Position numbers and translations under genes: made by a program
The notes under the pieces: generated by a model
Told to the model about the DNA's origin: nothing
What the model saw: the letters and a program-made list of their open reading frames with translations, nothing else
The model's database searches: none
Assembly (NCBI RefSeq): GCF_000423905.1
Contig: NZ_AUIW01000005.1
Span: 1-64,000 of the forward strand
Source: Thermus antranikianii DSM 12462
Lineage (GTDB): Bacteria > Deinococcota > Deinococci > Deinococcales > Thermaceae
Length of the DNA stretch: 64,000 bases
Direction: 5' to 3'
Shown here: one piece after another, positions 41,560 through 53,353 of the stretch
Position numbering within the stretch: the first letter of the stretch is position 1
Layout of the letters: each line of letters starts with the position of its first letter

Positions 41560-44157
41560 ATGGCGAAGCGAAAACCGGCTAGGCCCAGCCGAAACCGCGA
41601 CCTCGAGGCCCTGGGTACAGTGGCCTTGGGGGCGGGGGTCTTCCTCGCCGCTCCTCTTCTACCCTTACCCACGGGGGCCTTCGGGTCCTTCCTCCGGGAA
41701 ACCCTCTACCAGGCGCTGGGCCTACCCGCCTACCTCCTTCCGCCAAGCCTTTTCCTCCTAGGGGCCTTCCTCTTCCGGAATAAACCCCTAAAGCCTCTCC
41801 TTCGCCACCTGCTTTTCCTTTACCTCCTGGCCTTCGCCCTCCTTCCCCTCCTGGGGCAACCCTTTTCGGGACGGGTGGGCGGGGAAATGCGGTCCTTTCT
41901 GGAGGCCAAGGTGGGGGCCCTGGGCTTCCTCCTTCCCCCTATCCTGGCCTCCCTGGTCCTGGACTTCTGGCGGCGAAAACCTCCTCTTCACCTCCTCCTC
42001 ACCGGCCTGCGCCTAGGGGTGGAGGGCGTGCGCCGGATCCGCCACCGTCTAAAGGTCCTTCTCCTCAGGCGAAGGATCCGCCTCCTCGCCCGCTTTTACC
42101 CCGAACACACTGCCCTAAAGGCCCTGGCGCAGAACCTCTCCCCCGCAGAACTCCCGGGGGTGGAAAAGGCTTTAAGGGAGTTCCTGAAGGAGCGGGCCGC
42201 CGAGCTGAAGCGGCAGATGGAAGAGGACCAAAGGCCCCTGGAACCCCGGCTCCAAGCCCTTCTCCAAGGCTTGAAAACCCCTGTGCCCGGGGAAGGTCCC
42301 TTGCGGGATGCCCTGGAAGAACGGCGGGCAGCCCTTCACCTCGAGGCCCAGGCCCTTTTATCCCGCTTGAAAGCCCTTCTCACCTTTCCCGCGCCCAAGC
42401 CCAGCGTGGGAGGCCTGGTCCAGGGCCTAAGGCTTCGGGAAGAGCGCAAGGCCCGCTGGGAGGAACTTTCCGGTCTGGTCCAGGACCTCGAGGGGCGCTA
42501 CGAAGAGCTCTCCTCTTGGCTATCCTTCCTCTACCGCCATCCCGAGGCCCAGGCCGAGGGGCTGAGGGCCCTGCTCACGGGGAATCCCCCGCCCGCTGTT
42601 TCTCCCCCACCCCCTTCCCCTGGACCGGAACCCTTTGACCTGGACCTGGTCTTCCCCGAACCTTCCCCAGCCCAGGTCCAACCGGATCCTCCCTCGCCCT
42701 CCCCTGCCCAGAGCACGGCCCTGGCCCTCCCCACCCCGGACCTCCTGGACCCCCCGGAGCCCAAGGGAACCGCCCGGGTCCTGGAGGAGGAGGTGGAAAG
42801 GCTAAAGCGCACCATCGCCGACACCCTCAAGCACTTCGGGGTGCAGGCGGAGGTGGTGGGCCACGCCCGCGGCCCCTCCGTGATCCGCTACGAGCTTCTG
42901 CCTGCCCCCGGGGAAAAGATCAGCCGCATCCAGAGCCTGCAAAACGACCTGGCCCGGGCCCTGGCGGTGGGGGCGGTCCGCATCGAAGCCCCCATCCCTG
43001 GAAAGAACACCGTGGGCCTCGAGGTGCCAAACCCCAAAAGGGAGCTGGTGCGCTTTTCCGAGGCGGTCCTCTCCCCTGCCTTCCAAAACGCCAAGGCCCT
43101 TCTGCCCCTGGTCCTGGGCAAGAGCATCGAGGGAGAGATCTGGGTGAGGGATCTCGCCAAAATGCCCCACCTCCTTATCGCGGGTTCCACAGGAAGCGGC
43201 AAGAGCGTGGCCATCAACGTCCTTATCGCAAGCCTCCTCTATAAGCACCTCCCCACCTCCTTGCGCTTCCTCCTCATCGATCCCAAGATGGTGGAGCTCA
43301 CCCCCTACGAGGGCATCCCCCACCTGGTTCGCCCCGTGGTCACCAGCCCCGAGGAAGCCGCCGGGGTCCTCCAAGGAGCGGTGGCCCACATGGAACGGCG
43401 CTACCGGCTCCTAAGCGGGGTGGGGGCCAGGAACCTGGAACAGTACAACGCCAAGATGGAGAAGGAGGGCGGGGAAACCCTTCCCTACCTGATCATCGTG
43501 GTGGACGAGCTGGCCGACCTGATGATGACCGCCCCCAAGGAGGTGGAATCCGCCATTTTGCGCCTGGCCCAGATGGCTCGGGCCACGGGCATGCACCTTA
43601 TCCTGGCCACCCAGCGGCCCAGCGTGGACATCCTCACCTCCCTCATCAAGGTGAACATCCCCGCCCGCCTGGCCTTTGCCGTGTCCAGCGGCTTCGACTC
43701 CCGCACCATCCTGGACACCCAAGGAGCGGAAAAGCTCATCGGCCAGGGGGATGCCCTCTTCTACCAGCCGGGGCTTCCCAAGCCCGTGCGCCTGCAGGTA
43801 CCCTACCTCTCCGAAGAGGAGGTAGGGCGCCTGGCGGGCTTCCTCAGGGGGCAGAGTTACGAGGACCGCTTCGCCGAGGCCTACGGCCAGGACTTTGAGC
43901 CCCCCAAGGGGCCAGAAGGGACCGGCCTGGGCGAAGTGGACTTCTCCGATCCCCTTCTCAAGAAGGCAGCGGAGATCGTGGTGGAGGAGGGTTACGGCTC
44001 CGTAAGCCGCTTGCAACGCCGCCTTTCCATCGGCCACGCCCGGGCCGGAAAGCTGATGGATGCCCTCGAGGCCATGGGAATCGTGGGCCCCTCCAAGGGG
44101 TCCAAGCCCCGAGAGGTACTCATCAGCAAAGAACAGCTCAAGGACTTCTTCGGGTAA
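41560..44157 (+). CDS. ftsK: DNA translocase FtsK
   Basis: FtsK pumps DNA at the division septum so that chromosome ends clear the closing wall. The 865-residue protein has four N-terminal membrane helices (about 18-130), a helical and proline-rich linker (about 160-400), and the motor domain with Walker A GSTGSGKS near 543. The Walker [10 protein letters not shown], the LATQRPSVD segment and the C-terminal gamma winged-helix domain ([19 protein letters not shown]) that reads KOPS sites are all present. Length is typical for Thermus (about 865). The start follows TATAAT at seven bases. Confidence 0.95.
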   Translation: MAKRKPARPSRNRDLEALGTVALGAGVFLAAPLLPLPTGAFGSFLRETLYQALGLPAYLLPPSLFLLGAFLFRNKPLKPLLRHLLFLYLLAFALLPLLGQPFSGRVGGEMRSFLEAKVGALGFLLPPILASLVLDFWRRKPPLHLLLTGLRLGVEGVRRIRHRLKVLLLRRRIRLLARFYPEHTALKALAQNLSPAELPGVEKALREFLKERAAELKRQMEEDQRPLEPRLQALLQGLKTPVPGEGPLRDALEERRAALHLEAQALLSRLKALLTFPAPKPSVGGLVQGLRLREERKARWEELSGLVQDLEGRYEELSSWLSFLYRHPEAQAEGLRALLTGNPPPAVSPPPPSPGPEPFDLDLVFPEPSPAQVQPDPPSPSPAQSTALALPTPDLLDPPEPKGTARVLEEEVERLKRTIADTLKHFGVQAEVVGHARGPSVIRYELLPAPGEKISRIQSLQNDLARALAVGAVRIEAPIPGKNTVGLEVPNPKRELVRFSEAVLSPAFQNAKALLPLVLGKSIEGEIWVRDLAKMPHLLIAGSTGSGKSVAINVLIASLLYKHLPTSLRFLLIDPKMVELTPYEGIPHLVRPVVTSPEEAAGVLQGAVAHMERRYRLLSGVGARNLEQYNAKMEKEGGETLPYLIIVVDELADLMMTAPKEVESAILRLAQMARATGMHLILATQRPSVDILTSLIKVNIPARLAFAVSSGFDSRTILDTQGAEKLIGQGDALFYQPGLPKPVRLQVPYLSEEEVGRLAGFLRGQSYEDRFAEAYGQDFEPPKGPEGTGLGEVDFSDPLLKKAAEIVVEEGYGSVSRLQRRLSIGHARAGKLMDALEAMGIVGPSKGSKPREVLISKEQLKDFFG

Positions 44158-44175
44158 ATTCGGGCAAGGGTGTGC

Positions 44176-44181
44176 TATCAT
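44176..44181 (+). promoter_or_regulatory. -10 box of the SpeD-like gene
   Basis: TATCAT (44176-44181) ends eight bases before GTG 44190. No ribosome-binding site precedes that GTG, which supports a leaderless start. Confidence 0.45.
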
Positions 44182-44189
44182 GGCCCTTT

Positions 44190-45540
<1,351 letters not shown>

Positions 45541-45595
45541 GCGGGCTTGCGGAGCCCTCTGGGGCTTCTCATCCGGGACATGGTAGAGTAAGCCC

Positions 45596-46231
45596 ATGCA
45601 ACGCGTTATAGTCCTCGTAGGGATAGCCCTGGCCCTTTTGGGCCTGGGTTGGATTCTCTGGGGTCCCAAGGGAAAAGTCGGACTAGACCCCGCCCAAGGT
45701 GCCCGCTTTGCCCTGGGCGACCCCAATGCCCCCGTGGTGGTGGTGGACTTTTCCAACTACCTCTGCCCTCACTGTCAGAACCACGTCTTAAACGTCCTTC
45801 CCCAACTTAAGGCCGAGTACATCGACACCGGAAAGGTGCGCTATCTCTTCCGCGACTTCCCCTTCCCCGGCCAGGCCAACGTGATCCGGGCCAGCGAGGC
45901 CGCCGCCTGCGCCGCCGACCAAGGGCGCTACTACGAGTACCACGAGGTTCTCTTCCGGGCCGCCTCCAGCTGGGGGAACCTGCAGGGGAGCGTGCTGGAC
46001 CGCTATTTGGTGGATCTAGCGGGGCAGATGGGACTGGATGAAAACACCTTTGCCCAGTGTTTGTCCTCGAATAAGCACCGTGAGGGGGTCCTAGCCGACC
46101 AGAAGCTGGCCTCGGACCTGGGCCTCACCGGTACTCCCACCTTCTTCATCGCCGGCGAAAAGCACACGGGCTTCCTACCGTACGAGGAGTGGAAGACCCT
46201 CTTGGACAAGGCCCTGGCAGAAAAGAAGTGA
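45596..46231 (+). CDS. DsbA-like thioredoxin-fold protein
   Basis: The 211-residue protein has an N-terminal signal anchor (about 4-23) and a DsbA-type thioredoxin domain with the active site C57-P-H-C60. It also has an alpha-helical insertion (ASEAAACAADQGRYYEYHEVLF) and the cis-proline in GLTGTPTFFIAG. It probably forms or isomerises disulfides in exported proteins. An extra cysteine pair in the insertion is common in this subgroup. TAGAGT ends six bases before ATG 45596, which implies a leaderless transcript. A GC-rich hairpin follows the gene. Confidence 0.9.
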   Translation: MQRVIVLVGIALALLGLGWILWGPKGKVGLDPAQGARFALGDPNAPVVVVDFSNYLCPHCQNHVLNVLPQLKAEYIDTGKVRYLFRDFPFPGQANVIRASEAAACAADQGRYYEYHEVLFRAASSWGNLQGSVLDRYLVDLAGQMGLDENTFAQCLSSNKHREGVLADQKLASDLGLTGTPTFFIAGEKHTGFLPYEEWKTLLDKALAEKK

Positions 46232-46247
46232 GCCTTTCGGTGTAGGT

Positions 46248-46272
46248 ACAAGGGGGGGTACACCCCCCTTGT
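46248..46272. terminator. Hairpin after the DsbA-like gene
   Basis: ACAAGGGGGG (46248-46257) pairs with CCCCCCTTGT around a four- to five-base loop. There is no U tract, so it is a candidate terminator or regulatory hairpin only. Confidence 0.4.
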
Positions 46273-46300
46273 CCCATACGGGTCTGGTACCCTGGAAGCC

Positions 46301-47836
46301 GTGGAAGCCCTCTGGGTGGCTACCGCCTTCGCCCTGGGCCTCTTGGCCAGCCGCCTAGGGCTTCCCCCCTTGGTGGGTTATTTGGGAGCGGGCTTCGCCC
46401 TGCACGGGATGGGCTTAAGAGAAACGGAATTCCTGCACCGTGCGGCGGAGATCGGGGTGCTTCTTCTCCTTTTCACCGTGGGGTTGAAGCTCCGCTTTCA
46501 GGACCTTCTGGAGCCCCGCATCTTGGGAGTAGGCGGCCTCCACCTCCTGCTTTTCGCCCTTCTCGCGTTTCTCGTTGTGGGAAACCTTCCCCTGGCCATC
46601 GCCCTGGCCTTTTCCAGCACCGTGTTGGTGGGAAAGGTCCTCGAGGACAAGAAGGAACTCACCACCTACCATGGCCGCCTCAGCGTGGGCATCCTGGTCC
46701 TGCAGGACCTGGTGGCGGTGGGCCTTATCACCCTTTATGGCGAGAACCAGATAAGCCCCTGGGTAGGGCTGGTTCTCCTCCTGCCCCTTCTCAGGTCTGC
46801 CGTGGCCTGGCTTCTGGAAAAAAGCGGCCACGAAGAACTACTGGTGCTCTTCGGTCTAGGCCTTGCCCTCCTCGGGGGAGAAGGCTTCCGCCAGGTGGGG
46901 TTGTCCCCCGAACTAGGGGCCTTAATCACGGGAATCCTCCTCTCGGGCCACGAAAAAGGAGGGGAAATGGCCAAGGGGCTTTGGAGCCTCAAGGAGGCCT
47001 TTTTGGTGGCCTTTTTCCTAGATATCGGCCTCAGGGAAGGCCTACAGGGCGTGGAACTCGGGGTGGTCCTGTCCCTTCTCCTCCTGGCCCTGGTCAAGAC
47101 CCCTCTCTTCTTCGCCCTGTTTCTCCTCTTCGGGCTTCGGGCCCGCACCGCCTTCGTGAGCGGCATGTACCTGGGCAATTACTCGGAGTTTGCCCTCATT
47201 GTGGGGGTCGTGCTGGAGCGGGCGGGGCTTCTCCCCCATAGCCTTTCCACTCTAGCCCTCCTGGTGGCCCTTTCCATGGCGATTTCCGCACCCCTTGCCC
47301 GGTACAGCCATAGCCTCTACAAGCGCCTCGAGGCCCGCCTCCTTCCCCTGGAACGCCAGGGGCGTCACCCCGACCAGGAACCCGAGCGCCTGGAAGGGGC
47401 CACGGTGCTCATCGTGGGCATGGGTCGCACCGGGGGGGCCGTTTACCGCATCCTGGAGGCCAAGGGCGAGCATCCCGTGGGCTTGGACGCGGACCCCGAA
47501 AAGGTAAGCCGCCACCAGGCCAAGGGGCGGAAGGTCCTCTACGGGGACGCGGAGGACCCCGAGCTTTGGGAACGTCTGGACCTTACAGGGCTTAAGGCGG
47601 TGGTCCTGGCCCTGCCGGACCTCGAAGCCAAGGTCCTCGCCGCCCGCTGGCTCAAGGAACGGGGCTTTAAGGGGATCCTGGCCGCCACCAGCTTCCACCT
47701 GGAGGAAGACCCCATCCTAGAAGCCGCCGGCGTCTCCCTCCTCTTCCACCCCTTCCGCGAGGCCGGGGAACGCCTGGCGGAGAAGGTGCTGGAAAGGCTG
47801 GCTATAATGGGTGAGGTGAGCCATGGCCGGTCATAG
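46301..47836 (+). CDS. Kef/CPA2-type cation:proton antiporter with TrkA-N domain
   Basis: The 511-residue membrane protein has about 11-12 helices of the CPA2 antiporter fold, with VGYLGAGFALHG, LLLFTVGLKLRF and the Q-D pair in LVLQDLVAVGLI. The C-terminal RCK/TrkA-N domain starts near residue 365 and carries a nucleotide-binding GMGRTGG and an acidic VGLDADPEKV. It should exchange potassium or sodium for protons under nucleotide control. Start GTG 46301 is weakly supported. Its end overlaps yebC by 14 bases, and the yebC -10 lies within it. Confidence 0.88.
   Translation: MEALWVATAFALGLLASRLGLPPLVGYLGAGFALHGMGLRETEFLHRAAEIGVLLLLFTVGLKLRFQDLLEPRILGVGGLHLLLFALLAFLVVGNLPLAIALAFSSTVLVGKVLEDKKELTTYHGRLSVGILVLQDLVAVGLITLYGENQISPWVGLVLLLPLLRSAVAWLLEKSGHEELLVLFGLGLALLGGEGFRQVGLSPELGALITGILLSGHEKGGEMAKGLWSLKEAFLVAFFLDIGLREGLQGVELGVVLSLLLLALVKTPLFFALFLLFGLRARTAFVSGMYLGNYSEFALIVGVVLERAGLLPHSLSTLALLVALSMAISAPLARYSHSLYKRLEARLLPLERQGRHPDQEPERLEGATVLIVGMGRTGGAVYRILEAKGEHPVGLDADPEKVSRHQAKGRKVLYGDAEDPELWERLDLTGLKAVVLALPDLEAKVLAARWLKERGFKGILAATSFHLEEDPILEAAGVSLLFHPFREAGERLAEKVLERLAIMGEVSHGRS
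47803..47808 (+). promoter_or_regulatory. -10 box of yebC
   Basis: The consensus TATAAT at 47803-47808 lies within the last codons of the antiporter gene, with GGTGAGGTGAG as ribosome-binding site before ATG 47823. No clear -35 is seen. Confidence 0.45.
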
Positions 47837-48557
47837 CAAGTGGGCACAGATCAAACGTAAAAAAGCCGCCAACGACCTCAAACGCGGCAAGATCATCTCC
47901 AAGCACCTCCGGGCCATCCAGGCAGCAGCCCGGGCAGGGGGGAGCCCCTACCCGGAGGCCAACGTCCAGCTTCGCAACGCCATCGAAGCTGCCCGCGCTG
48001 ACGACGTCCCCTTGGAAAACATCGAGCGTCTCCTACAGAAGCTACAAGGGGGTGGGGAAAGCGCCGAGCAGTACGAGGAGATCGTCTACGAGGGCTACGC
48101 CCCCGGCGGGGTAGCCCTTCTCGTCTACGCCCTCACGGAAAACCGCAACCGCACCGCGAGCGAAGTGCGCCACGTCTTCAACAAGTACGGGGGTTCCCTG
48201 GGAGCCAGTGGGAGCGTGGCCTGGCAGTTTGAACGCAAAGGGGTGATTGTCTGCCAGAACTCCGAGGCCGCCCAGGAAGCAGCCATAGAACTCGGGGCCC
48301 TCGACCTTGAGGAGGAAGGGGAAAGCCTAACCATCTACACCGACCCCAGCGAAACCTACCGCATGGCCGAGGAGCTTAAAAGGCGGGGCATACCTGTGGA
48401 GGCCGTGGAGGTGGTGCAACATCCCCAGAACACCGTGGCCTTGCCCCCTGAGGAAGCTGCCAAGGTCATGCGCCTGGTGGAGGCTTTGGAGGACCTGGAC
48501 GACGTGCAACACGTCTACACCAACCTGGACCCCGCAAGCCTCCAGGTGGAGGCCTAG
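47823..48557 (+). CDS. YebC/PmpR family protein
   Basis: The 244-residue protein has the characteristic start MAGHSKWAQIKRKKA, followed by the three-domain YebC/TACO1 architecture with GGSPYPEANVQLRNAIEAA, VYEGYAPGGVALLVYALTEN and the C-terminal VEALEDLDDVQHVYTNL. YebC proteins were long treated as transcription factors and more recently linked to translation of polyproline stretches; proline-rich Thermus proteins make the latter attractive. GAGGTGAG precedes ATG 47823. It is followed by a strong hairpin facing the convergent secA. Confidence 0.95.
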   Translation: MAGHSKWAQIKRKKAANDLKRGKIISKHLRAIQAAARAGGSPYPEANVQLRNAIEAARADDVPLENIERLLQKLQGGGESAEQYEEIVYEGYAPGGVALLVYALTENRNRTASEVRHVFNKYGGSLGASGSVAWQFERKGVIVCQNSEAAQEAAIELGALDLEEEGESLTIYTDPSETYRMAEELKRRGIPVEAVEVVQHPQNTVALPPEEAAKVMRLVEALEDLDDVQHVYTNLDPASLQVEA

Positions 48558-48562
48558 TACCG

Positions 48563-48590
48563 CCCCACCTTGGCGAAAGCCAAGGTGGGG
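48563..48590. repeat. Intergenic hairpin with GAAA tetraloop, ACCRCCCCACC family, copy A
   Basis: CCCCACCTTGGC (48563-48574) and GCCAAGGTGGGG (48579-48590) form a perfect 12-base stem closed by GAAA. It begins five bases after the yebC stop. It can act as a bidirectional terminator for convergent yebC and secA. The left side is shared with the hairpin at 55342. Confidence 0.7.
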
Positions 48591-48653
48591 AACCCGGTAA
48601 GTCCCTTCCGGCCAAGTTCTGGAACGCCCCGGGAAAGCTCACGGGAAAGGACC

Positions 48654-51650
48654 CTACTCCTTCTTGCGCTTCCTCTCCTCCCGCATGAGCCTTCGGCGCT
48701 CAGCCCGGGAAAGGCCCGGCTGGGGCGGCGGGGTGGCGAGGCGCTTCTTCTCCACACCAAAGGGCCGAACCTCCTCCTTGGGGGTGGGCACGGGCACGTA
48801 AGGAGCCTCCCGCACCGGGCGCACCGGCTCCGCCTCCACCTTGAGGCGGAAGAGGAACTTGGCCACCTCCCCCTTGATGAAGCCCACCATGTCGTTGAAC
48901 AGCCGGGTGGCCTCGATCTTGTACTCCTGGAAGGGGTCCTTCTGCCCGTAGCCCCGCAGGAAGATACCCTGGCGGAGCACATCCAGGTTATGGAGATGCT
49001 CCTTCCAGGCGGAGTCCACCACGTTGAGGATCACGAAGCGCTCCACCGCCCGCATCAGGGGAGGGGAAAGTTCCTGCTCCCTGACCTCGTAGGCCTTCAA
49101 GGCCGCCTGCACCAGGCGCTCCACACCCTCTTCCGGCTTTAAGGTACGAAGCTCCTCAAAGGGGAAGTCTGCAAGCTGGGGCACGGTGTCCAGGAGAGTG
49201 GCCTTCAGGGCATCCAGGTCCCAGTCCTCGGGATGCACCTGAGGATTAAGGATGTTTTCCGCAATTCCCGCCACCGTTTCCTCCACCATGCCCAAGGCTG
49301 CCTCCTTTACCTCCTCATCCTTGCCCAGAAGGATAAGGCGGCGCTGGGCGTAGATGACTTCCCGTTGGCGGGCCATCACATCGTCAAACTGCAAAAGCTG
49401 CTTGCGGATGGCAAAGTTGCGGTCCTCCACCCGCTTCTGGGCCCGCTCGATGGAACGGGTCACCATGGGGTGCTCGATAGGCTCAGAGTCATCGAAGCCC
49501 ATGCGGTCCAGCATGGCGATAATCCGGTCTGAGGCGAAAAGGCGCATAAGGTCATCGTCAAAGCTGACGTAGAAGCGGCTTCCCCCCGGGTCCCCCTGGC
49601 GCCCGGCCCGGCCCCGAAGCTGGTTGTCGATGCGGCGGGACTCGTGCCGCTCGGTGCCGATGATGAAAAGCCCTCCTAGTTGCCGCACCCTTTCCTCGTC
49701 CGCCTTACACTCTTCCCGGATCTGACGGATCTTTTCCAGGAGCTCTTCCTTTATCCCCAGCTCCTGGGCCAGGGCCCGGGCCTCCTCCTCCTGGCCTGCC
49801 ACCATCTTCTTGATGAAGAGCTCCACCTTCCACTCGTACCGGTCAAAGCCCTCCTTTTCCAAAAGGGCCGCCGCCAGGTACTCGGGGTTGCCACCCAGCT
49901 TGATGTCTGTACCCCGGCCCGCCATGTTGGTGGCGATGGTGACGGTCTTGCTCCGGCCCGCCTGGGCCACAATCTCCGCCTCCTTGGCGTGGTGCTTGGC
50001 ATTCAGGACCTGGTGGGGAATGCCCTGGCGCAGGATGCTCAGGGTATGCACCGCCCGCTTTAAACCCTCCCAGGCAGCACGCAGGTTGCCCTTCGGGGGA
50101 ATAAGTCCTTCAAAGGCTGCCAGGTCCTCATCCTTAAGCTGGGTGGGCTTTTCCAGAAGCTTCCTTAGGCGCTCCCACTCCTCTCCCTGCTGCTTCTGGC
50201 TGGCCTTCTTGAAAAGCTCCAGGCGCATCTCCAGCCGAGGCAGATAGAGGCGGGGCTCCTTAAGCATCTGGGAAAGCCTTTCGGACTTCTCGATGCTGAT
50301 GGTGCCCACCAAAACCGGCTGGCCCCGTTCGTACTTCTCGGCGATCTCCTCCACCACCGCATAGAACTTTCCCTTTTCCGTGCGGTAGACCACGTCGGGG
50401 AAGTCCTGCCGGATCATGGGGCGGTTGGTGGGCACCACCACCACGTCCATGCCGTAGATCTCCTGGAACTCCTTCTCCTCGGTCTTGGCGGTGCCGGTCA
50501 TACCGGCCCGCTTCTCGTAAAGGCGGAAGAAGTTCTGATAGGTGATGGTGGCCAGGGTCTGGTTCTCCCGCTCGATCCTGACCCCCTCCTTGGCCTCGAT
50601 GGCCTGGTGGAGGCCCTCCCCGTAACGCCGCCCCGGCATCAAGCGGCCCGTGAACTCGTCCACGATGATAACCTGGCCATCCTGGACGATGTAGTCCCGG
50701 TCCCGATGGTAGAGCTCCTTGGCCCGGATGGCCTGGATGAGCATGTGGGCAAGCTCCATGTTCTCTGGGCTGAAAAGCCCCTCCACCCCAAGGAGTTTCT
50801 CCGCCTTAGCGATGCCCTGGAGGGTGAGGTGCACGGAGCGGTTCTTCTCCTCAATGGTGTAGTCCCCCGTGGGCTCCTTACGCACCCCGGGCTCCGGGGG
50901 AAGGCCTCGCTCCAGCTTCTTGGCGATCTCCGCCATCTTGTAGTAGAGGTCCGTAGCCTTCTCCGCCGGGCCGGAGATGATGAGGGGGGTGCGGGCCTCG
51001 TCGATCAGGATGGAGTCCACCTCGTCGATGATGGCGTAGTGCAAGGGGGTGTCGTGGCGAAGCACCAGCTGGTCCGGGGTAATGGCCATGTTGTCCCTGA
51101 GGTAGTCAAAGCCCAACTCGGAGTTGGTCACATAGGTAACGTCGGCCAAGTAGGCCTTGCGGCGCTCCTCGGGGGTGGAGCTGTGCTGAATGACCCCCAC
51201 CGTGAGGCCCAGGCCTCGGTACACGGGCCCCATCCACTCGGCGTCACGGCGGGCCAGGTAGTCGTTCACCGTGACCACGTGAACACCCTTGCCGGTGAGG
51301 GCGTTCAAGGCTACGGCCAGGGTAGCCACCAGGGTTTTGCCCTCCCCGGTCTTCATCTCCGCGATCTTGCCCTCGTGGAGCACCGCCCCGCCGATGAGCT
51401 GCACGTCAAAGTGGCGCATGCCCAGGTAGCGCTTGGCGGACTCGCGGGTTAAGGCAAAGACCATGGGGAGAAGCTCCTCGAGGCTCGCCCCCCTTTTGTG
51501 CTTCTCCTTGAGCTCCGCATAGGCTGCGGCCAGGTCGGCAATCTTCTCCACCTCCGGCTCCAGCCGGTTGGTGGGCTCCACCACTTGCTTGTAGTAGCGG
51601 GCGATCTCCCGCTCGTTGTTGTCAAAAAGCCGTCGTATGAGGCCCAGCAT
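48654..51650 (-). CDS. secA: Preprotein translocase ATPase SecA
   Basis: SecA drives proteins through SecYEG. The 998-residue protein has DEAD motor motifs (MKTGEGKT near 99, [16 protein letters not shown] near 213), the preprotein crosslinking domain and motor domain 2 with [16 protein letters not shown] helical wing/scaffold region ([13 protein letters not shown]) and a basic tail ending KRKKE, without the usual zinc-binding CxC cluster, complete it. The length, about 100 residues more than E. coli SecA, is typical of Thermus. TACAAT ten bases before ATG 51650 is a possible -10. Convergent with yebC. Confidence 0.97.
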   Translation of the reverse strand: MLGLIRRLFDNNEREIARYYKQVVEPTNRLEPEVEKIADLAAAYAELKEKHKRGASLEELLPMVFALTRESAKRYLGMRHFDVQLIGGAVLHEGKIAEMKTGEGKTLVATLAVALNALTGKGVHVVTVNDYLARRDAEWMGPVYRGLGLTVGVIQHSSTPEERRKAYLADVTYVTNSELGFDYLRDNMAITPDQLVLRHDTPLHYAIIDEVDSILIDEARTPLIISGPAEKATDLYYKMAEIAKKLERGLPPEPGVRKEPTGDYTIEEKNRSVHLTLQGIAKAEKLLGVEGLFSPENMELAHMLIQAIRAKELYHRDRDYIVQDGQVIIVDEFTGRLMPGRRYGEGLHQAIEAKEGVRIERENQTLATITYQNFFRLYEKRAGMTGTAKTEEKEFQEIYGMDVVVVPTNRPMIRQDFPDVVYRTEKGKFYAVVEEIAEKYERGQPVLVGTISIEKSERLSQMLKEPRLYLPRLEMRLELFKKASQKQQGEEWERLRKLLEKPTQLKDEDLAAFEGLIPPKGNLRAAWEGLKRAVHTLSILRQGIPHQVLNAKHHAKEAEIVAQAGRSKTVTIATNMAGRGTDIKLGGNPEYLAAALLEKEGFDRYEWKVELFIKKMVAGQEEEARALAQELGIKEELLEKIRQIREECKADEERVRQLGGLFIIGTERHESRRIDNQLRGRAGRQGDPGGSRFYVSFDDDLMRLFASDRIIAMLDRMGFDDSEPIEHPMVTRSIERAQKRVEDRNFAIRKQLLQFDDVMARQREVIYAQRRLILLGKDEEVKEAALGMVEETVAGIAENILNPQVHPEDWDLDALKATLLDTVPQLADFPFEELRTLKPEEGVERLVQAALKAYEVREQELSPPLMRAVERFVILNVVDSAWKEHLHNLDVLRQGIFLRGYGQKDPFQEYKIEATRLFNDMVGFIKGEVAKFLFRLKVEAEPVRPVREAPYVPVPTPKEEVRPFGVEKKRLATPPPQPGLSRAERRRLMREERKRKKE

Positions 51651-51688
51651 CCTAAGGCCGATTGTACCCCTACAGGATGAGAAAGCCT

Positions 51689-52660
51689 TCAGGCCTCCTC
51701 GAGGGGCCAGTAGGCGGTGGCCCCAAGCGACAAGGGGCTAGGGGGAAAACCTCCTTGGTAACGGCGCCAGGCGGCCAAGGCCACCATGGCCCCGTTGTCC
51801 TGGGAAAGGCCCCTGGGAGGGAAGTACACGGTAAGCCCCGCCTCCCGGAAGCGAGCCTGCAAGGCCCGGTTGGCAGCCACCCCTCCTGCCACCAAAAGCA
51901 CCCGGTGGCCCGTGTCCTGGGCAGCCCGGATGACCACCTGGGCCAGGTGCTCCACCGCCGCCTCCTGAAACCCCCTGGCCAAGGCCGGGGCGGGATGCCC
52001 AGCCTCCACCAGCTGCACCGCCTTGGTCTTGAGGCCGGAGAAGCTGAACTCGTATCCCTTCTGGTCCTTGAGGGGGACGGGGAAGGGCACCTTCTCCCTG
52101 GCTTCCTGGGCCAGGCGCTCGATCTCAGGCCCCCCGGGAAAGCCCAGGCCGAGAAGCCTCGCTACCTTGTCAAAGGCCTCCCCGGCGGCATCATCCCGGG
52201 TAGCCCCGAGAAGCCGGTAGCGGCCCAGGGCCTCCACCGCGAAAAGGTGGGTGTGCCCACCCGAAGCCACCAGGGCCAAAAAAGGAGGGCTCAGGCCAGG
52301 AGGCCAGGCAGCGGCGATGTGGGCCTCGAGGTGATGGATGGCATAGAAGGGCTTCCTCAAGGCCCAGGCCAGGCCCTTGGCGAAGGTGTACCCCACTAGC
52401 AGGGCCCCGATGAGCCCAGGGCCACGGGTGGCCGCCACCAAGGAAAGATCCTTGGGCCCTATCCCCGCCTCGGCCAGGGCCTTTTCCGCAAGGGGGCGGA
52501 TGACCTTCAGGTGCTCCCGGCTGGCCAGCTCGGGCACCACCCCGCCGAAAGCCTGGTGCAGGGCCACCTGGCTGGCCACCAGGTTCACCACCACTTCCCC
52601 GTCCTTCACCAGGCCTACCCCTGTGTCGTCACAGGAGGTGTCAATGCCCAAAATCCACAT
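51689..52660 (-). CDS. tsaD: tRNA N6-adenosine threonylcarbamoyltransferase TsaD
   Basis: TsaD forms t6A37 in ANN-decoding tRNAs. The 323-residue protein has the ASKHA fold with [14 protein letters not shown] at the start and the iron ligands H-x3-H-x3 region ([10 protein letters not shown], near 108). [10 protein letters not shown] and [14 protein letters not shown] are also typical. The stop of the vapC gene is two bases upstream, so tsaD could be read through from the toxin-antitoxin promoter, or use its own. AAGG lies before ATG 52660. Confidence 0.95.
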   Translation of the reverse strand: MWILGIDTSCDDTGVGLVKDGEVVVNLVASQVALHQAFGGVVPELASREHLKVIRPLAEKALAEAGIGPKDLSLVAATRGPGLIGALLVGYTFAKGLAWALRKPFYAIHHLEAHIAAAWPPGLSPPFLALVASGGHTHLFAVEALGRYRLLGATRDDAAGEAFDKVARLLGLGFPGGPEIERLAQEAREKVPFPVPLKDQKGYEFSFSGLKTKAVQLVEAGHPAPALARGFQEAAVEHLAQVVIRAAQDTGHRVLLVAGGVAANRALQARFREAGLTVYFPPRGLSQDNGAMVALAAWRRYQGGFPPSPLSLGATAYWPLEEA

Positions 52661-52662
52661 AG

Positions 52663-53043
52663 CTATCCTTCCCTCGGGTCCAGCACCGGGCCCGGGTAAT
52701 GGCGGGTATTAGAGCTGACCAAGGTGAGGCCGTGCACCTCCGCCGCTGCCCATTGCAACAGGTCCACTAAAGGAAGCCGGGCTCCCTGGACCTTCCTCTC
52801 CCAAAAAAGCCTTGCAGCCCGCTCGGCTACCGCGAAGTCTAAAGGTGCGAAACCCAGCTCCCGGAGAAACCGGCGCTGGGCCTCCAATCCCCTCTCCGGA
52901 ACGCCTGCCAACACCTCCGCCACCGTAATGGGCGTAACCCACAGGGTCGCCCCCTGGGCCAGACTCCCCCGCACCCAGGCCACCACCTGGGGATGGCCCC
53001 GAAAGAGATCAATGATCACCGTGCTGTCCAGGAGATAACGCAT
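52663..53043 (-). CDS. vapC: VapC-like PIN-domain ribonuclease toxin
   Basis: The 126-residue protein is a PIN domain with the conserved acidic residues D6 (LLDSTVIID), E43 (VAEVLAG) and D95-like (VDLLQWA), plus NTRHYPG near the C-terminus. VapC toxins cut tRNA, rRNA or mRNA with Mg2+. Its start overlaps the antitoxin gene by 35 bases. Together with the antitoxin it forms a type II module. Immediately downstream is tsaD, a tRNA-modification gene, which may depend on this transcript. Confidence 0.87.
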   Translation of the reverse strand: MRYLLDSTVIIDLFRGHPQVVAWVRGSLAQGATLWVTPITVAEVLAGVPERGLEAQRRFLRELGFAPLDFAVAERAARLFWERKVQGARLPLVDLLQWAAAEVHGLTLVSSNTRHYPGPVLDPREG

Positions 53044-53296
53044 CCAAACGGGCCTCCGTTTCCCCCCTCAAAGTCCGGACATAGCCCACCACATCCTCCG
53101 GCGTGGCCCAGTGGGGAGCCTCTTCGAAACCCACGGAACCCGCCACCTCCTCCACCAGGGAGAGAAGCCGCACCCGCCTGAGGTAGTCTTCCAGGGCCTC
53201 CGCCACCACCTCGCTTCGGGAACGCCCCTTCCGCTCCTCATCCAGGCGCTTTACAAGCTCTTCCGGAAGCCTCAAGTGCACCAGCACCCCGGGCAT
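53009..53296 (-). CDS. vapB: VapB-like ribbon-helix-helix antitoxin
   Basis: The 95-residue protein starts with a ribbon-helix-helix DNA-binding motif (VLVHLRLPEELVKRLDEE, then GRSRSEVVAEALEDYL) and ends in a tail that should wrap the PIN toxin. AAGGTGA precedes ATG 53296; a longer frame upstream would cover the promoter. The 15-base palindrome at 53308-53322 lies just in front and is the expected autoregulatory operator. It overlaps the toxin gene by 35 bases. Confidence 0.85.
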   Translation of the reverse strand: MPGVLVHLRLPEELVKRLDEERKGRSRSEVVAEALEDYLRRVRLLSLVEEVAGSVGFEEAPHWATPEDVVGYVRTLRGETEARLDALSPGQHGDH

Positions 53297-53307
53297 GGTA
53301 TCACCTT

Positions 53308-53322
53308 CTGCTACTCTAGCAG
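53308..53322 (-). promoter_or_regulatory. Palindromic operator and -10 of the VapBC module
   Basis: CTGCTACTCTAGCAG is a perfect 6-base-arm palindrome with a three-base centre. On the minus strand it contains TAGAGT, a good -10, placed about 18 bases before the antitoxin start. Binding of the VapBC complex here would block its own promoter. Confidence 0.55.
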
Positions 53323-53353
53323 ATACCCTCAAGAAGGGACTAGGCTAAGGGCA

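Noticed and set aside
53111-53353. N-terminal extension of the BatA-like protein
   Set aside because: It crosses the vapB gene and its operator on the other strand; the membrane helix and -10 box support the start at 53354.
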